64,000 bases of DNA from Selenomonadales bacterium (GTDB lineage: Bacteria; Bacillota; Negativicutes; Sporomusales; UBA7701). Of this stretch, positions 9,812 to 18,447 are shown in pieces. The DNA is taken from the NCBI GenBank assembly GCA_029976065.1, contig JARKNV010000003.1, positions 62,001-126,000 of the forward strand, read 5' to 3'. The translations under genes were made by a program, and so were the position numbers. Each line of letters opens with the position of its first letter. The first letter of the stretch is position 1. The notes under the pieces were generated by a model. It was given only the letters and a program-made list of their open reading frames with translations, was not told the DNA's origin and did not search any database.

Positions 9812-9846
9812 CGGGAAACTTTACTGTGCGGGTAAAGTTGCTCCCG
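9812..9846 (+). other. Stem-loop in the spoIVB leader
   Basis: CGGGA plus AACTTTAC (9812-9824) pairs with GTAAAGTT and TCCCG (9832-9846), with one 2-base bulge. It is followed by A residues, not T, so it is not a + strand terminator. It lies 32 bases before the spoIVB start and may affect stability or translation of that mRNA. Confidence 0.5.
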
Positions 9847-9877
9847 AAAAAAACAGTATTCGGGGTGATGACGGAAG

Positions 9878-11299
9878 ATGTCTGGCATTAGTCGTCGCGC
9901 AACGCTTGGCTGGCTGCTCGCCTTTCTTATCGTAACCTTTTGCCTCTCGCCGGAATTTCGCAACATCTATCAGCTTCCGCCCCACATGCGCATCATCACC
10001 GGCGAAACCGCCAGCCTGACCGTCTCTTTCCCCTGGACGATGACGGTAAACCAGGACCAGACCGTTCGGATCCGTTCGCCGCATTCCGGCTTCTCGCGGC
10101 CGGTGTCGCTCGAACCTGTGAACCAGGGCAAGGCAACAATCGAATTCAAACTGTTGGGACTCATTCCCGTACGTACGGTCCAGATTGACGTCCTGCCGCC
10201 CCTCAGACTGGTCCCGGGCGGACACTCCATCGGCGTCGTCCTCCACTCCCAGGGAGTTATCATCGTCGGCCACTCGCCGGTCAGCGGCCCGGACGGAGTA
10301 AGCCGCTCCCCTGCCAAAGAAGCCGGCATCGCGATCGGCGACATCATCCTAAGCATCAATGGCGTTCCCGTCCAGAGCGACAGCCAGGTGGCCGAGGTCA
10401 TCGACGCCAGCGGCCGTGAGAACAGGGCGGTCGACCTCCTCGTCAAACGCGGGGCCGTCACCTTCGAACTATCGCTCCAGCCGGCCTTCTGCCAGGACAC
10501 CAGGCGCTACCGCATCGGCTTGTTCGTCCGCGACAGCGCCGCCGGCGTCGGCACCCTCACGTTTTACGAGCCGCAAACCAATACCTACGGCGCGCTCGGC
10601 CACATCATCACCGATAGCGACACCAATCAGCCCATCGACTGCAACCAGGGCAAAATCGTCCTCGCGACCGTATCGGGAATCCAGCACGGGCGGCGCGGCC
10701 AGCCCGGCGAGAAAATCGGCGTATTTATCGAAGAAGACCAGGTCCTGGGAAACATCGAAAAAAATACCCCGTTCGGCATCTACGGACAACTGTCGGCCTA
10801 TCCGCCGCAGCAAATCTTTGCAGCCGGCGTGCCGGTCGCTTCCATGAGCCAGGTGCAGCTAGGCCCCGCCGAATTGCTCACCGTCGTCGACGGGCAGCAG
10901 ATCGAACGGTTCGCCATCGAAATCCAAAAAATCAACCTCCAGGAAAGCCCTGAAGGCAAAGGTCTCGTGCTCAAAGTGACCGACCCCCGCCTCCTCGAGC
11001 GGACGGGCGGCATCGTCCAGGGGATGAGCGGCAGCCCTATCCTCCAAAATGGGAAAATAATCGGCGCGGTTACCCACGTCTTCGTCCACGACCCGACCCG
11101 CGGCTACGGGTGTTTCGTCGACTGGATGCTGATGGAAAGCGGGCTCATTCCCAGAAGGGAAAGCAAAACGGCCAGGAAGCTATTCACGCTTTCTGGCCGT
11201 TTTCGCTATATGGACCGCCATTTTTATACTATTTATAAAGTTCCGCATAAAATATCTCAAAAAGATGGATTTTTTTTCCAGTCAAGGAAGGATATGTAG
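9878..11299 (+). CDS. spoIVB: SpoIVB sporulation signalling protease (S55)
   Basis: SpoIVB is made in the forespore and signals across the intermembrane space to activate pro-SigK processing. The protein has an N-terminal membrane anchor (about 8-25), a PDZ domain (roughly 110-200, with [20 protein letters not shown]) and the S55 peptidase domain with the catalytic-serine motif GMSGSPI near residue 382. The frame runs on to 473 residues; the family normally ends soon after the [14 protein letters not shown] segment. The extra ~45 residues are encoded by a terminator hairpin and AT-rich leader DNA, so a lost stop codon or a base error is likely. Synteny before spo0A is standard. Confidence 0.95.
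   Translation: MSGISRRATLGWLLAFLIVTFCLSPEFRNIYQLPPHMRIITGETASLTVSFPWTMTVNQDQTVRIRSPHSGFSRPVSLEPVNQGKATIEFKLLGLIPVRTVQIDVLPPLRLVPGGHSIGVVLHSQGVIIVGHSPVSGPDGVSRSPAKEAGIAIGDIILSINGVPVQSDSQVAEVIDASGRENRAVDLLVKRGAVTFELSLQPAFCQDTRRYRIGLFVRDSAAGVGTLTFYEPQTNTYGALGHIITDSDTNQPIDCNQGKIVLATVSGIQHGRRGQPGEKIGVFIEEDQVLGNIEKNTPFGIYGQLSAYPPQQIFAAGVPVASMSQVQLGPAELLTVVDGQQIERFAIEIQKINLQESPEGKGLVLKVTDPRLLERTGGIVQGMSGSPILQNGKIIGAVTHVFVHDPTRGYGCFVDWMLMESGLIPRRESKTARKLFTLSGRFRYMDRHFYTIYKVPHKISQKDGFFFQSRKDM
11165..11203 (+). terminator. Terminator-like inverted repeat inside the 3' end of the spoIVB frame
   Basis: AAAACGGCCAG (11165-11175) pairs perfectly with CTGGCCGTTTT (11193-11203), and the stem can extend inward. 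The right arm ends in TTTT followed by CGC. It looks like the natural spoIVB terminator although the annotated frame reads through it. Confidence 0.65.
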
Positions 11300-11315
11300 C
11301 GGATATGTCGAATTG
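11287..11315 (+). promoter_or_regulatory. SigH-type promoter of spo0A
   Basis: GAAGGATAT (11287-11295) fits the SigH -35 consensus RnAGGAwWW. After an 11-base spacer, GTCGAATTG (11307-11315) fits the -10 RnnGAATww with only its last base off. In B. subtilis the sporulation promoter of spo0A is SigH-dependent, so element, spacing and context agree. Confidence 0.7.
11305..11312 (+). promoter_or_regulatory. Candidate Spo0A box
   Basis: ATGTCGAA matches the 0A box TTGTCGAA at 7 of 8 positions and overlaps the SigH -10 of spo0A. This suggests autoregulation by Spo0A~P, as known in Bacillus. Confidence 0.5.
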
Positions 11316-11351
11316 TATTTTCCAGAAAACTGGTCAGGGAGGATAATGTTG

Positions 11352-12122
11352 ATGATTAGAGAGGCAATCAAGGTGGCCATTGCTGATGATAATCGCGATT
11401 TCGCCGATATCATGCAGGAATGCCTGAGTCAGCAACAGGACATTAACCTTGTCGGGGTCGCCTATAACGGTGAAGAGGTCTTGGCCCTCATTGACGAAAA
11501 GAAACCCGATGTCGTCATTTTGGACATCATCATGCCGCACCTCGACGGAATCGGCGTGCTCGAGCGCATCAGCACCATGACCGGGAAACGGCCCAAGGTC
11601 ATCATGCTTACGGCTCTCGGCCAGGAAAACATCACCCAGCGGGTCGTAGAGCTCGGCGCGGATTATTACATACTGAAACCCTTCAACATGGACGTGCTGA
11701 TCAACCGCGTCCGTCAACTCGCCAACGCCATCACCTCCCAGCGGCCGGCCGCCACCCAGTCGATCAAGGCGCGTCCTCTCGACGTCGAAGTGACCAACAT
11801 CATCCGTGAAATCGGCATTCCCGCCCATATCAAAGGCTATCAATATCTCCGCGACGCCATAATGATGATCATCAACGAGATCGAACTTCTCGGCGCCGTA
11901 ACCAAAGTCCTCTACCCGATGATCGCCGAAAAGTACGCCACCACCCCCAGCAGGGTGGAGCGGGCGATCCGCCACGCCATCGAGGTAGCCTGGAGCCGCG
12001 GCAACATGGACATGATCAACCGCCTGTTCGGCTACACCGTCAAACTCGAGAAAGGCAAACCAACCAACTCCGAGTTCATGGCCATGATCGCCGACAAACT
12101 TCGTATGGAGATGCGCGCCTGA
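11352..12122 (+). CDS. spo0A: Master sporulation regulator Spo0A
   Basis: Response regulator that, once phosphorylated, commits the cell to sporulation. The receiver domain has the acidic pair ADDN, the phospho-acceptor aspartate in [13 protein letters not shown], and the T/K residues in IMLTALG and ILKPF. The C-terminal DNA-binding domain carries the Spo0A-specific [15 protein letters not shown] and [23 protein letters not shown] at 11337-11342 fits TTG 11349 or ATG 11352 (used here; 256 aa). The gene is monocistronic, with its own SigH promoter and a terminator. Confidence 0.96.
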   Translation: MIREAIKVAIADDNRDFADIMQECLSQQQDINLVGVAYNGEEVLALIDEKKPDVVILDIIMPHLDGIGVLERISTMTGKRPKVIMLTALGQENITQRVVELGADYYILKPFNMDVLINRVRQLANAITSQRPAATQSIKARPLDVEVTNIIREIGIPAHIKGYQYLRDAIMMIINEIELLGAVTKVLYPMIAEKYATTPSRVERAIRHAIEVAWSRGNMDMINRLFGYTVKLEKGKPTNSEFMAMIADKLRMEMRA

Positions 12123-12162
12123 ATTCGATGCCGGATCAGCCAAAACCGGCAGACATGCGGAT

Positions 12163-12204
12163 CAAGCCCCGTGCCAGCAGTCGTGAGCACGGGGCTTGTC
12201 ATTT
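12163..12204 (+). terminator. Terminator after spo0A
   Basis: CAAGCCCCGTGC (12163-12174) pairs perfectly with GCACGGGGCTTG (12187-12198), followed by TCATTT. The stem is very stable; the T run is weak. Confidence 0.65.
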
Positions 12205-12291
12205 GCAGGCAGGATTTTTGGGTTATTAACGGAATAAACTATTTTGAACAACCGCCCGCCGCGTTTCCGCGGGCAGAACGGAGCTTATCGC

Positions 12292-12978
12292 ATGCAGACA
12301 AACACTCAACTATTGGCGCAAGGTCCTCGGATCAAAGTATTCGTCGGCGAATTCGGCAGCGGCAAAACCGAACTGGCGGTCAACTACGCCTTGCAGCTCA
12401 GGCAGCTCGGCCATCAGACGGCCGTCGTCGATATCGACCTGGTCAAGCCCTACTTCCGTACCCGCGAAAACCGCGCCCTGCTCGAAGAGCGCGGCGTCAT
12501 CGTCGTCGCCCCCAACCGCAAACTGGCCCACTCCGACCTACCGATCATGCCGGAAGACCTCCACCGGGTTCTCTACCAGCAGGAATATCAGGTCGTCATG
12601 GATGTAGGCGGCGGCGAATCGGCCATCGTCCTCGGGCAGCTGAACCGCAAATTCGACGACAACCCCTACCAGGCATGGCTGGTCGTCAACACCCGCCGGC
12701 CGTTCACCAACACGGCGGCCGCCGTAGTCGACGTCTGCCGCCGCATCGAGCAGGTCTCGCGGCTGAAAGTATCCGGCATCGTCAGCAACACCAATCTCGC
12801 CGGCGAAACCACCCTCAGCCATATCAGCGAAGGCCTGGCCGTCGCCGAACAAGCGGCCGCTCTCCTCGAAGTGCCGATAAAATGGGTGGTCGCGCCCGAA
12901 TGGCTCGCAGATCAGGTAAAGACCGATTATCCGCTGTTCGTGCTCAAACCCTACACCCATTACCCCTGGATGGAGTAA
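12292..12978 (+). CDS. P-loop ATPase of the CobQ/MinD-like type, function unknown
   Basis: The 228-residue protein has a Walker A motif GEFGSGKTEL near the N-terminus, then VVDIDLVKPYFRTREN, and VVMDVGGGESA as a Walker B-like strand. It lacks membrane segments. The fold is a SIMIBI-class P-loop NTPase; the substrate is not evident. ATG 12292 is preferred to an upstream TTG because GGAG lies 8 bases before it. It is flanked by the spo0A terminator and by repeat copy 1, so it is probably a single-gene transcript. Confidence 0.75.
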   Translation: MQTNTQLLAQGPRIKVFVGEFGSGKTELAVNYALQLRQLGHQTAVVDIDLVKPYFRTRENRALLEERGVIVVAPNRKLAHSDLPIMPEDLHRVLYQQEYQVVMDVGGGESAIVLGQLNRKFDDNPYQAWLVVNTRRPFTNTAAAVVDVCRRIEQVSRLKVSGIVSNTNLAGETTLSHISEGLAVAEQAAALLEVPIKWVVAPEWLADQVKTDYPLFVLKPYTHYPWME

Positions 12979-12982
12979 CTTC

Positions 12983-13215
12983 GGTTGCCTAGAAAGTCCA
13001 TCTGCGGCGTACCCGCAAGGGGCAGGCCGTCGTTCTACGATGCTAAAGCACCTAGAACTCCGCACTTGCTCCTCGGCTGCCATCCTCAGCGTACGTTCGT
13101 GTACGCGCGATGCCGTTGAACTAATCCGTGCAAACAACCTCTATAAACGTTGTCGCGGAGGAAACGGTGGTGTCATCCTCCGGTGCGCCTTGCATCTGGC
13201 GCTTTCTAGACAACC
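12983..13215 (+). repeat. Dispersed 3'-UTR repeat, copy 1 (long form, 233 bp)
   Basis: Outer arms GGTTGCCTAGAAAG (left) and CTTTCTAGACAACC (right) are inverted. The element contains the family cores CCATCTGCGGCG near the left end and GTGCGCCTTGCATCTGG near the right. The interior holds CCCGCAAGGGGCAGG, a GTACGTTCGTGTACGC segment and a module (about 13110-13180) shared only with copy 4. It begins 5 bases after the ATPase stop codon. Confidence 0.9.
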
Positions 13216-13229
13216 TTTGGCCATGTGAT

Positions 13230-13358
13230 TCACCGCAGCTTATCCTGCAAATAATCCGCCAGCGGCCGGCGCGCGCCGCCCAGCCGCGCCAGGAAGCGGC
13301 GGAAATCCCCGCCCCTGCCGGCGAAATAAAGACCGTTCGCGGTAATGACGATATGCAT
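13230..13358 (-). CDS. Small basic protein, 42 aa, unknown
   Basis: On the minus strand an ATG at 13358 follows GGGAGGG at proper spacing, with a TATAAT hexamer further upstream near 13385, between it and the divergent NUDIX gene. The product starts MHIVITANGLYFAGRGGDF and ends with a basic helix. Initiation signals and unbiased composition argue for a real gene. No family recognised. Confidence 0.45.
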   Translation of the reverse strand: MHIVITANGLYFAGRGGDFRRFLARLGGARRPLADYLQDKLR

Positions 13359-13422
13359 GGACGTCCCTCCCTTCGGCGCATTATATGCCAAGGGAGGGAA
13401 AATAATACGTGGAGGTACGCTC

Positions 13423-13950
13423 ATGTCCCATCTCACCGAGCACAAGCTCACCTCGGAAACCGTCTACACCGGCAAAATCATAGCTGTCCGCCACGATACC
13501 GTTCGCCTGCCCGACGGCCGCGAGGCCACCCGCGACGTCGTCGAGCACCCCGGCGCCGTGGCCGTCGTACCGGTAACCGCCGCCGGAGAAGTCGTCCTCG
13601 TCCGCCAGTATCGCTACCCCATCGCCAGGGCGCTCCTCGAAGTGCCGGCCGGCAAACTCGACAAAGGCGAACGCCCCGAAGACTGCGCCCGGCGCGAACT
13701 GGAGGAGGAAACCGGCTACAAAGCAGGCAGCCTGGAGCACCTCGCCACCTTTTTCACCGCCCCCGGCTTCACCGACGAGCAGATGCACCTCTACGTGGCC
13801 CGCGACCTCAGCCAGACGTCGCAAAACACCGACCAGGACGAATTCATCGACATCGAGTACTACACCGCCGCCCAGATAAAAAAACTCCTGGCCGACAAAG
13901 AGATCATCGACGCCAAAACGCTCGTCGGCCTGCTCATGGCCGGGTACTGA
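13423..13950 (+). CDS. nudF: ADP-ribose pyrophosphatase, NUDIX family
   Basis: NUDIX hydrolase that splits ADP-ribose to AMP and ribose 5-phosphate. The 175-residue protein carries the full NUDIX box from GKLDKGE through CARRELEEETGYK, and APGFTDEQMHLYVA downstream, typical of ADPRase. ATG 13423 has GGAGG 7 bases upstream, so the longer frame from 13345 is not used. In Bacillus, nudF is also near the spoIIM/xerD cluster, which supports the call. Confidence 0.92.
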   Translation: MSHLTEHKLTSETVYTGKIIAVRHDTVRLPDGREATRDVVEHPGAVAVVPVTAAGEVVLVRQYRYPIARALLEVPAGKLDKGERPEDCARRELEEETGYKAGSLEHLATFFTAPGFTDEQMHLYVARDLSQTSQNTDQDEFIDIEYYTAAQIKKLLADKEIIDAKTLVGLLMAGY

Positions 13951-13953
13951 TAC

Positions 13954-15141
13954 ATGAAAGAATTTTTCGCCGACCTTCACGTCCACGTCGGCGTCAGCGA
14001 AAACGGCCAATGGGTCAAAATCCCCACCTCGAACCGCCTGACCCTCCGCAACATCCTCGCCGAGGCGGCGGAGCGCAAAGGCCTGCAGATCGTCGGCGTC
14101 GTCGACGCTCTTTCGCCGCACGTCCGGGACGATTTCGCCCGCCTCGCCGCCGAGGGACTGCTCACCCTCGACAGCCAGGGCGGCTACCGCTACGACAACC
14201 GGCTCACCCTCCTCCTCGGCGCGGAGATCGAAACCACCGAGCCTGACGGCGGCAGCGCCCACACCCTCGTCTTCCTGCCCGACATCGCCCTCATGGCCGA
14301 CTTCTCCGCCACCATGAGCCGCCATATCCGCAACATCCACATGAGCTCCCAGAACGCCCACATGGCCCTGGCCGAACTCGTGCGCACCGCCGCCCCCTTC
14401 GGGGGGCTGATCATCGCCGCCCACGTCTTCACCCCCCACAAAGGCCTGTACGGCAGCTGCACGCCCCGCATGGCCAATATTCTCGGCGAGCGGGAGATGG
14501 CGGCCGTCGCCGCGGTCGAACTCGGCCTGAGCGCCGACAGCGACCTCGCCGACCGCATCGGCGAGCTGGCCTCATACACCTTCATCACCAACTCCGACGC
14601 CCACTCCCTCGACAAGATCGCCCGCGAATACAACCTGCTCGCCCTTGAGGACGCCACCTTCCAGGAATGCGCCTGGGCGTTCGCCCGCCAGAAGGGCAGG
14701 GGAGTGGCGGCCAACTACGGTCTCGACCCGCGCCTCGGCAAATACCACCGCACCTTCTGCGGCGCGTGCGACTACTTCGACCCGGCCGGCGAAATCTTCA
14801 CCGTCGCCTGCCCGCGCTGCGGCAGCAGCAAAATCGTCCGCGGCGTCTTCGACCGCATCGACGACATCGCCGACTGGCCCGAACCGCGGCACCCGGCCCA
14901 CCGGCCGCCATACCGCCATCAGATACCCCTCAGCTTCATCCCCGGGGTCGGCAAAAAAGTCCTCGACAAGCTCCTGGCTGTCTTCGGCAGTGAAATGAAC
15001 GTCCTCCACCGCGCCGGCGACGCCGAACTCGCCCGGGTCGCCGGCGCCAAGGCGGCCGCCGCCATCATCGCCGCCCGCGCCGGCGAAGCGGCCATCACCG
15101 CCGGCGGCGGCGGCACATACGGCAAGCTGGCGAAAAATTAG
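13954..15141 (+). CDS. Endonuclease Q family protein (PHP domain plus zinc ribbon)
   Basis: A 395-residue protein of the PHP superfamily related to endonuclease Q, which nicks DNA at deaminated bases. ADLHVHVGVS at the N-terminus and later histidine/aspartate clusters (IIAAHVFTPHKG, NSDAHSLDKIAREYN) form the PHP metal site. CGACDYFDPAG...CPRCGSSK is a four-cysteine zinc ribbon, followed by a helix-hairpin-helix-like tail. It starts 3 bases after nudF. Family is clear; activity is inferred. Confidence 0.85.
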   Translation: MKEFFADLHVHVGVSENGQWVKIPTSNRLTLRNILAEAAERKGLQIVGVVDALSPHVRDDFARLAAEGLLTLDSQGGYRYDNRLTLLLGAEIETTEPDGGSAHTLVFLPDIALMADFSATMSRHIRNIHMSSQNAHMALAELVRTAAPFGGLIIAAHVFTPHKGLYGSCTPRMANILGEREMAAVAAVELGLSADSDLADRIGELASYTFITNSDAHSLDKIAREYNLLALEDATFQECAWAFARQKGRGVAANYGLDPRLGKYHRTFCGACDYFDPAGEIFTVACPRCGSSKIVRGVFDRIDDIADWPEPRHPAHRPPYRHQIPLSFIPGVGKKVLDKLLAVFGSEMNVLHRAGDAELARVAGAKAAAAIIAARAGEAAITAGGGGTYGKLAKN

Positions 15142-15207
15142 TGGACTAGGGTATAATGCTCCGTCGCCCGGCATACATTTAAGCAGGTGTAGTCGGGAGG
15201 AAGGGGC

Positions 15208-15849
15208 ATGCTGGGCTATTTCCGCCAGAATTTCAACGATTATTTCCGCGCCAATATCGTCGCCTACTTCTTCATGACGCTGATCTTCGTCATCGGCGTC
15301 GTAGTCGGCGCCTTGGCCGTAAAAACCCTGCCAGAAGACCAGAAGCTGGAACTCATCGGCTATCTGAAAATCTTCTTCCAGGGCCTGGCGCAGTCACCGG
15401 CCAGCGTCGACTCGCCGGCCCTGTTCAGCACTGTCATGCTCAGCAGCGTCAAGACCATCGGCCTTATCTGGCTGCTGGGCTTCACCGTCGTCGGCATACC
15501 CTTCGTCCTGTTCATAGTCTTCACCCGCGGCTTCGTCATCGGCTTCACGGTCGGCTTCCTCGTCAACGAATACATCCTCAAAGGCCTGGTTTTCGCCCTT
15601 GCCTCCGTGCTGCCTCACAACTTCTTCGCCGTACCCGCCCTGCTGGTCGCGGGCGTCGCCGCCACCTCCTTCTCCCTCATGCTCGTGCGGCGCAAACAGC
15701 GGGCCAAAATCAACCTCCTGTACGAATCGGTCGGCTACACCATCCTCTGCCTGCTGATGCTGGCGTTGATGCTCGTGGCCGCCGTAATCGAAGTATATAT
15801 CTCGCCGGTATTCATGAAGCTTGTCGCCGGCCTGCTGCTCAAGCAGTAG
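15208..15849 (+). CDS. spoIIM: Stage II sporulation protein M
   Basis: SpoIIM is the membrane scaffold of the SpoIID/SpoIIM/SpoIIP engulfment complex. The 213-residue protein has five or so membrane helices and the DUF95 pattern with FTRGFVIGFTVGFLV in the centre. GGGAGGAAGGGG precedes ATG 15208, and a TATAAT hexamer (15152-15157) lies just upstream with no clear -35. Synteny with nudF and xerD matches Bacillus. Confidence 0.92.
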   Translation: MLGYFRQNFNDYFRANIVAYFFMTLIFVIGVVVGALAVKTLPEDQKLELIGYLKIFFQGLAQSPASVDSPALFSTVMLSSVKTIGLIWLLGFTVVGIPFVLFIVFTRGFVIGFTVGFLVNEYILKGLVFALASVLPHNFFAVPALLVAGVAATSFSLMLVRRKQRAKINLLYESVGYTILCLLMLALMLVAAVIEVYISPVFMKLVAGLLLKQ

Positions 15850-15884
15850 ACAATTGCCGCCACCCGCAAATATCCGTCCCGCAC

Positions 15885-15912
15885 CCGCCGGCCTGCCCGG
15901 CGGTTTCTTTTT
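15885..15912 (+). terminator. Terminator after spoIIM
   Basis: CCGCCGG (15885-15891) pairs with CCGGCGG (15897-15903), followed by a T-rich run. Confidence 0.75.
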
Positions 15913-15989
15913 CCGCCGTTATAATTTACATTCCCGGGAATATCCGAAATCCTTTGTGAATAAGTATGATATTAAGTTAAGCGCGGAAA

Positions 15990-16208
15990 GTGGTGGGGGA
16001 GATGTTCGTCCGCATTCCGCTCAGCAGCCTGTCCCGACGCCTGAAAACGGCCCTTGCGGCGACGGCGCTGGCGATAATGATCTTCTACGTGCTGCCGGTG
16101 CTGCTGGCGTTTTTCTGGCAATTCACCCAGCCGGGACCGAAAATTCGCGAGCAGCAAATCCAGGAAAAGCCGCTCAGGGTAATTTCCTCGTATGTGGAAA
16201 TAATTTAG
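15990..16208 (+). CDS. Small single-pass membrane protein, DUF4227/YqzK-like by position
   Basis: A 72-residue protein with one hydrophobic helix (about 24-44) and a charged C-terminal tail. It sits between spoIIM and xerD, the position of yqzK (DUF4227) in Bacillus, and has the same size and layout; sequence similarity is weak by eye. Starts at GTG 15990, GTG 15993 or ATG 16002 are all possible. Confidence 0.55.
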   Translation: MVGEMFVRIPLSSLSRRLKTALAATALAIMIFYVLPVLLAFFWQFTQPGPKIREQQIQEKPLRVISSYVEII

Positions 16209-16239
16209 TTTACGAAAAAAATTAAGAAAATCTATTATT

Positions 16240-16247
16240 TTCGACAG
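16240..16247 (-). promoter_or_regulatory. Candidate Spo0A box upstream of xerD
   Basis: TTCGACAG on the + strand is CTGTCGAA on the minus strand, matching TTGTCGAA at 7 of 8. It lies in an AT-rich gap of 139 bases before xerD. A chance match is possible. Confidence 0.25.
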
Positions 16248-16347
16248 GAAAAGAAAGGAAAACTGGCACCTTATGTTGAATAATAGCACCCACTACTAGA
16301 TTGTGCGTCGGGACCGGAAATTTTGCCAAGAGAAAAAGGTGATTGGA

Positions 16348-17235
16348 ATGGAAGGTTACGTAAACGAGTTTATTCAATATCTTGCGGTGGAGCGGGGACT
16401 GGCCCAAAATACCCTGGAGTCGTACGGCCGCGATCTCCGGCAGTTTCAAGCCTACCTGCACAACGGGCAACTGGACTTCATAAAGGACTCGAGCCGCAGC
16501 ACCATTCTCGCCTATCTTAACAACCTGCAGACCAAGGGCAGAGCTGTTTCGACAATATCCCGCAACCTCGCCGCCATCAAATCCTTTTACCAGTACCTTG
16601 TCAGGGAGCGCTACCTCGAGAAGGACCCCGCCGCCCATCTCGAGTCTCCCAAGCTGGAGAAAAAACTGCCGAAGATTCTCACCATTTCGGAAGTGGAAGA
16701 GCTCCTCAAGCAGCCCAATACCTTCTTGCCCACCGGCTTGAGGGACAAGGCGATGCTCGAACTTCTCTACGCCACCGGGATCAGGGTATCCGAACTCATC
16801 TCCCTCAATATTTCCGACATAAACCTGGACATGGGCTACATCAAATGCTACGGCAAGGGCGCCAAGGAGCGGATCGTGCCCCTCGGCTCCATCGCCGCCA
16901 AATGCGTCCAGGAATACATCGGCAAAGGCCGGCCGAAACTCGTCCGTACATATGAAGAAGCCGCCCTGTTCGTCAACCATCACGGCAACCGGCTGACCAG
17001 GCAGGGCTTCTGGAAAATAATCAAAAAATACGCCCAGGAAGCCACCATCAACAAAGAGATTACTCCGCACACCCTGCGGCATTCCTTTGCCACCCACCTG
17101 CTGGAGAACGGCGCCGACCTGCGGTCGGTGCAGGAAATGCTCGGCCACGCCGACATCTCCACCACCCAGATCTATACACACGTCACCAAGAACCGCCTCA
17201 AAGAAGTGTATGACAAAGCCCACCCCCGCGCATGA
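16348..17235 (+). CDS. xerD: Site-specific tyrosine recombinase XerD
   Basis: XerD resolves chromosome dimers at dif together with XerC. The 295-residue product has the SAM-like N-terminal core-binding domain and a catalytic domain with the RKHRHY residues visible: GIRVSEL (Arg), the lysine near CYGKGAKER, HTLRHSF, GHADIS and TQIYTHV (Tyr). ATG 16348 with AAGGTG 6 bases upstream gives the normal length. Position before deoB matches Bacillus (xerD-drm-pupG-dacF). Confidence 0.94.
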   Translation: MEGYVNEFIQYLAVERGLAQNTLESYGRDLRQFQAYLHNGQLDFIKDSSRSTILAYLNNLQTKGRAVSTISRNLAAIKSFYQYLVRERYLEKDPAAHLESPKLEKKLPKILTISEVEELLKQPNTFLPTGLRDKAMLELLYATGIRVSELISLNISDINLDMGYIKCYGKGAKERIVPLGSIAAKCVQEYIGKGRPKLVRTYEEAALFVNHHGNRLTRQGFWKIIKKYAQEATINKEITPHTLRHSFATHLLENGADLRSVQEMLGHADISTTQIYTHVTKNRLKEVYDKAHPRA

Positions 17236-17266
17236 TAACAACATTCCTTGCGGTGGAGAGATAAAA

Positions 17267-18442
17267 TTGTTCACACGCATCATCATCGTCGTAATGGACA
17301 GTGTCGGCGCCGGCGCGTTGCCCGACGCCGCCGAATACGGTGACCTCGGGGCCGACACCCTGGGTAACATAGCCCGCTGCCACGGCGGGCTTTTTTTGCC
17401 GACCTTGGCCTCGCTGGGGCTTGGCTGCATACGCCCTATCGACGGCGTTCCCCCCGCCGACCGGCCGCTGGCCTCCTACGGGCGGATGGCCGAAATATCC
17501 AAAGGCAAAGACACCACCACCGGCCACTGGGAAATGGCCGGCTGTCCCGTCTTCAAAGCCTTCCCCGTATACCCGCACGGCTTTCCGGGCACGGTCGTCG
17601 CCGCAATCGAAAAGCTCACCGGCCGGAAGGTCATCGGCAACAAAGCCGCCTCCGGCACCGAAATCATCGCCGAACTCGGCGAAAAACACCTGAAAACGGG
17701 CGCGCTCATCGTCTACACCTCCGCCGACAGCGTCCTCCAGATCGCCGCCCACGAAGACGTCGTTCCCGTGGACAAGCTCATGACCATCGCCAGGCAGGTC
17801 CGGGACGAAATCTGCCGCGGCGAGCATGCCGTCGGCCGGGTCATAATCCGCCCCTTCGTCGGCGTCCCCGGCAAATTCGTGCGCACCGCCAACCGGCACG
17901 ACTTCAGCCTCGAGCCGCCCGCGCCCACCGTCCTCGACCGCCTTAAAGCCGCCGGGCTCAACAGCATCGGCATCGGCAAAATCGGCGACATCTTCGCCGG
18001 CCGCGGCTTTACCGCCTCATACCCCACCAAATCCAACGACCACGGCGTGGCTACCCTGGAAGCGCTTGTGCGCGCCGAACGCGGCGCCGGGCTCATCTTC
18101 GCCAACCTGGTCGAATTCGACAGCCTCTACGGCCACCGCAACGACTGCCGCGGCTACGCCCGGGCCCTCGAACGCCTGGACGGCCAGCTCGCCCTGCTCC
18201 TGCCGCTACTGGCCGACAGCGACCTGCTCGTCATCACCGCCGACCACGGCTGCGACCCGACCGTGGCCGGCACCGACCACACCCGCGAATACGTCCCGCT
18301 CATCGCCTACGCCCGCGGCCGGCCCGGCCGCAGCCTCGGCGTGCGGTCCACCTTCGCCGATCTCGCGGCGACAGTAACGGAAAACTTCGCCCTGGAGCCC
18401 CTGCCGTACGGTACAAGCTTCTTAGGCGAAATCACGGAGTGA
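17267..18442 (+). CDS. deoB: Phosphopentomutase
   Basis: DeoB interconverts ribose/deoxyribose 1-phosphate and 5-phosphate in nucleoside salvage. The 391-residue alkaline-phosphatase-fold enzyme shows VMDSVGAGALPDA (metal-binding aspartate), GKDTTTGHWEMAG, and ADHGCDPT followed by TDHTREYVP. TTG 17267 behind GGAG at 17255-17258 gives the normal N-terminus. It overlaps the next gene region and is probably cotranscribed with xerD and pdp. Confidence 0.95.
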   Translation: MFTRIIIVVMDSVGAGALPDAAEYGDLGADTLGNIARCHGGLFLPTLASLGLGCIRPIDGVPPADRPLASYGRMAEISKGKDTTTGHWEMAGCPVFKAFPVYPHGFPGTVVAAIEKLTGRKVIGNKAASGTEIIAELGEKHLKTGALIVYTSADSVLQIAAHEDVVPVDKLMTIARQVRDEICRGEHAVGRVIIRPFVGVPGKFVRTANRHDFSLEPPAPTVLDRLKAAGLNSIGIGKIGDIFAGRGFTASYPTKSNDHGVATLEALVRAERGAGLIFANLVEFDSLYGHRNDCRGYARALERLDGQLALLLPLLADSDLLVITADHGCDPTVAGTDHTREYVPLIAYARGRPGRSLGVRSTFADLAATVTENFALEPLPYGTSFLGEITE

Positions 18443-18447
18443 AAATA

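Noticed and set aside
13128..14246. 372-codon + frame across the NUDIX and endonuclease Q-like genes
   Set aside because: Arg/Pro-rich out-of-frame translation; the correct frames carry the NUDIX box and PHP motifs.
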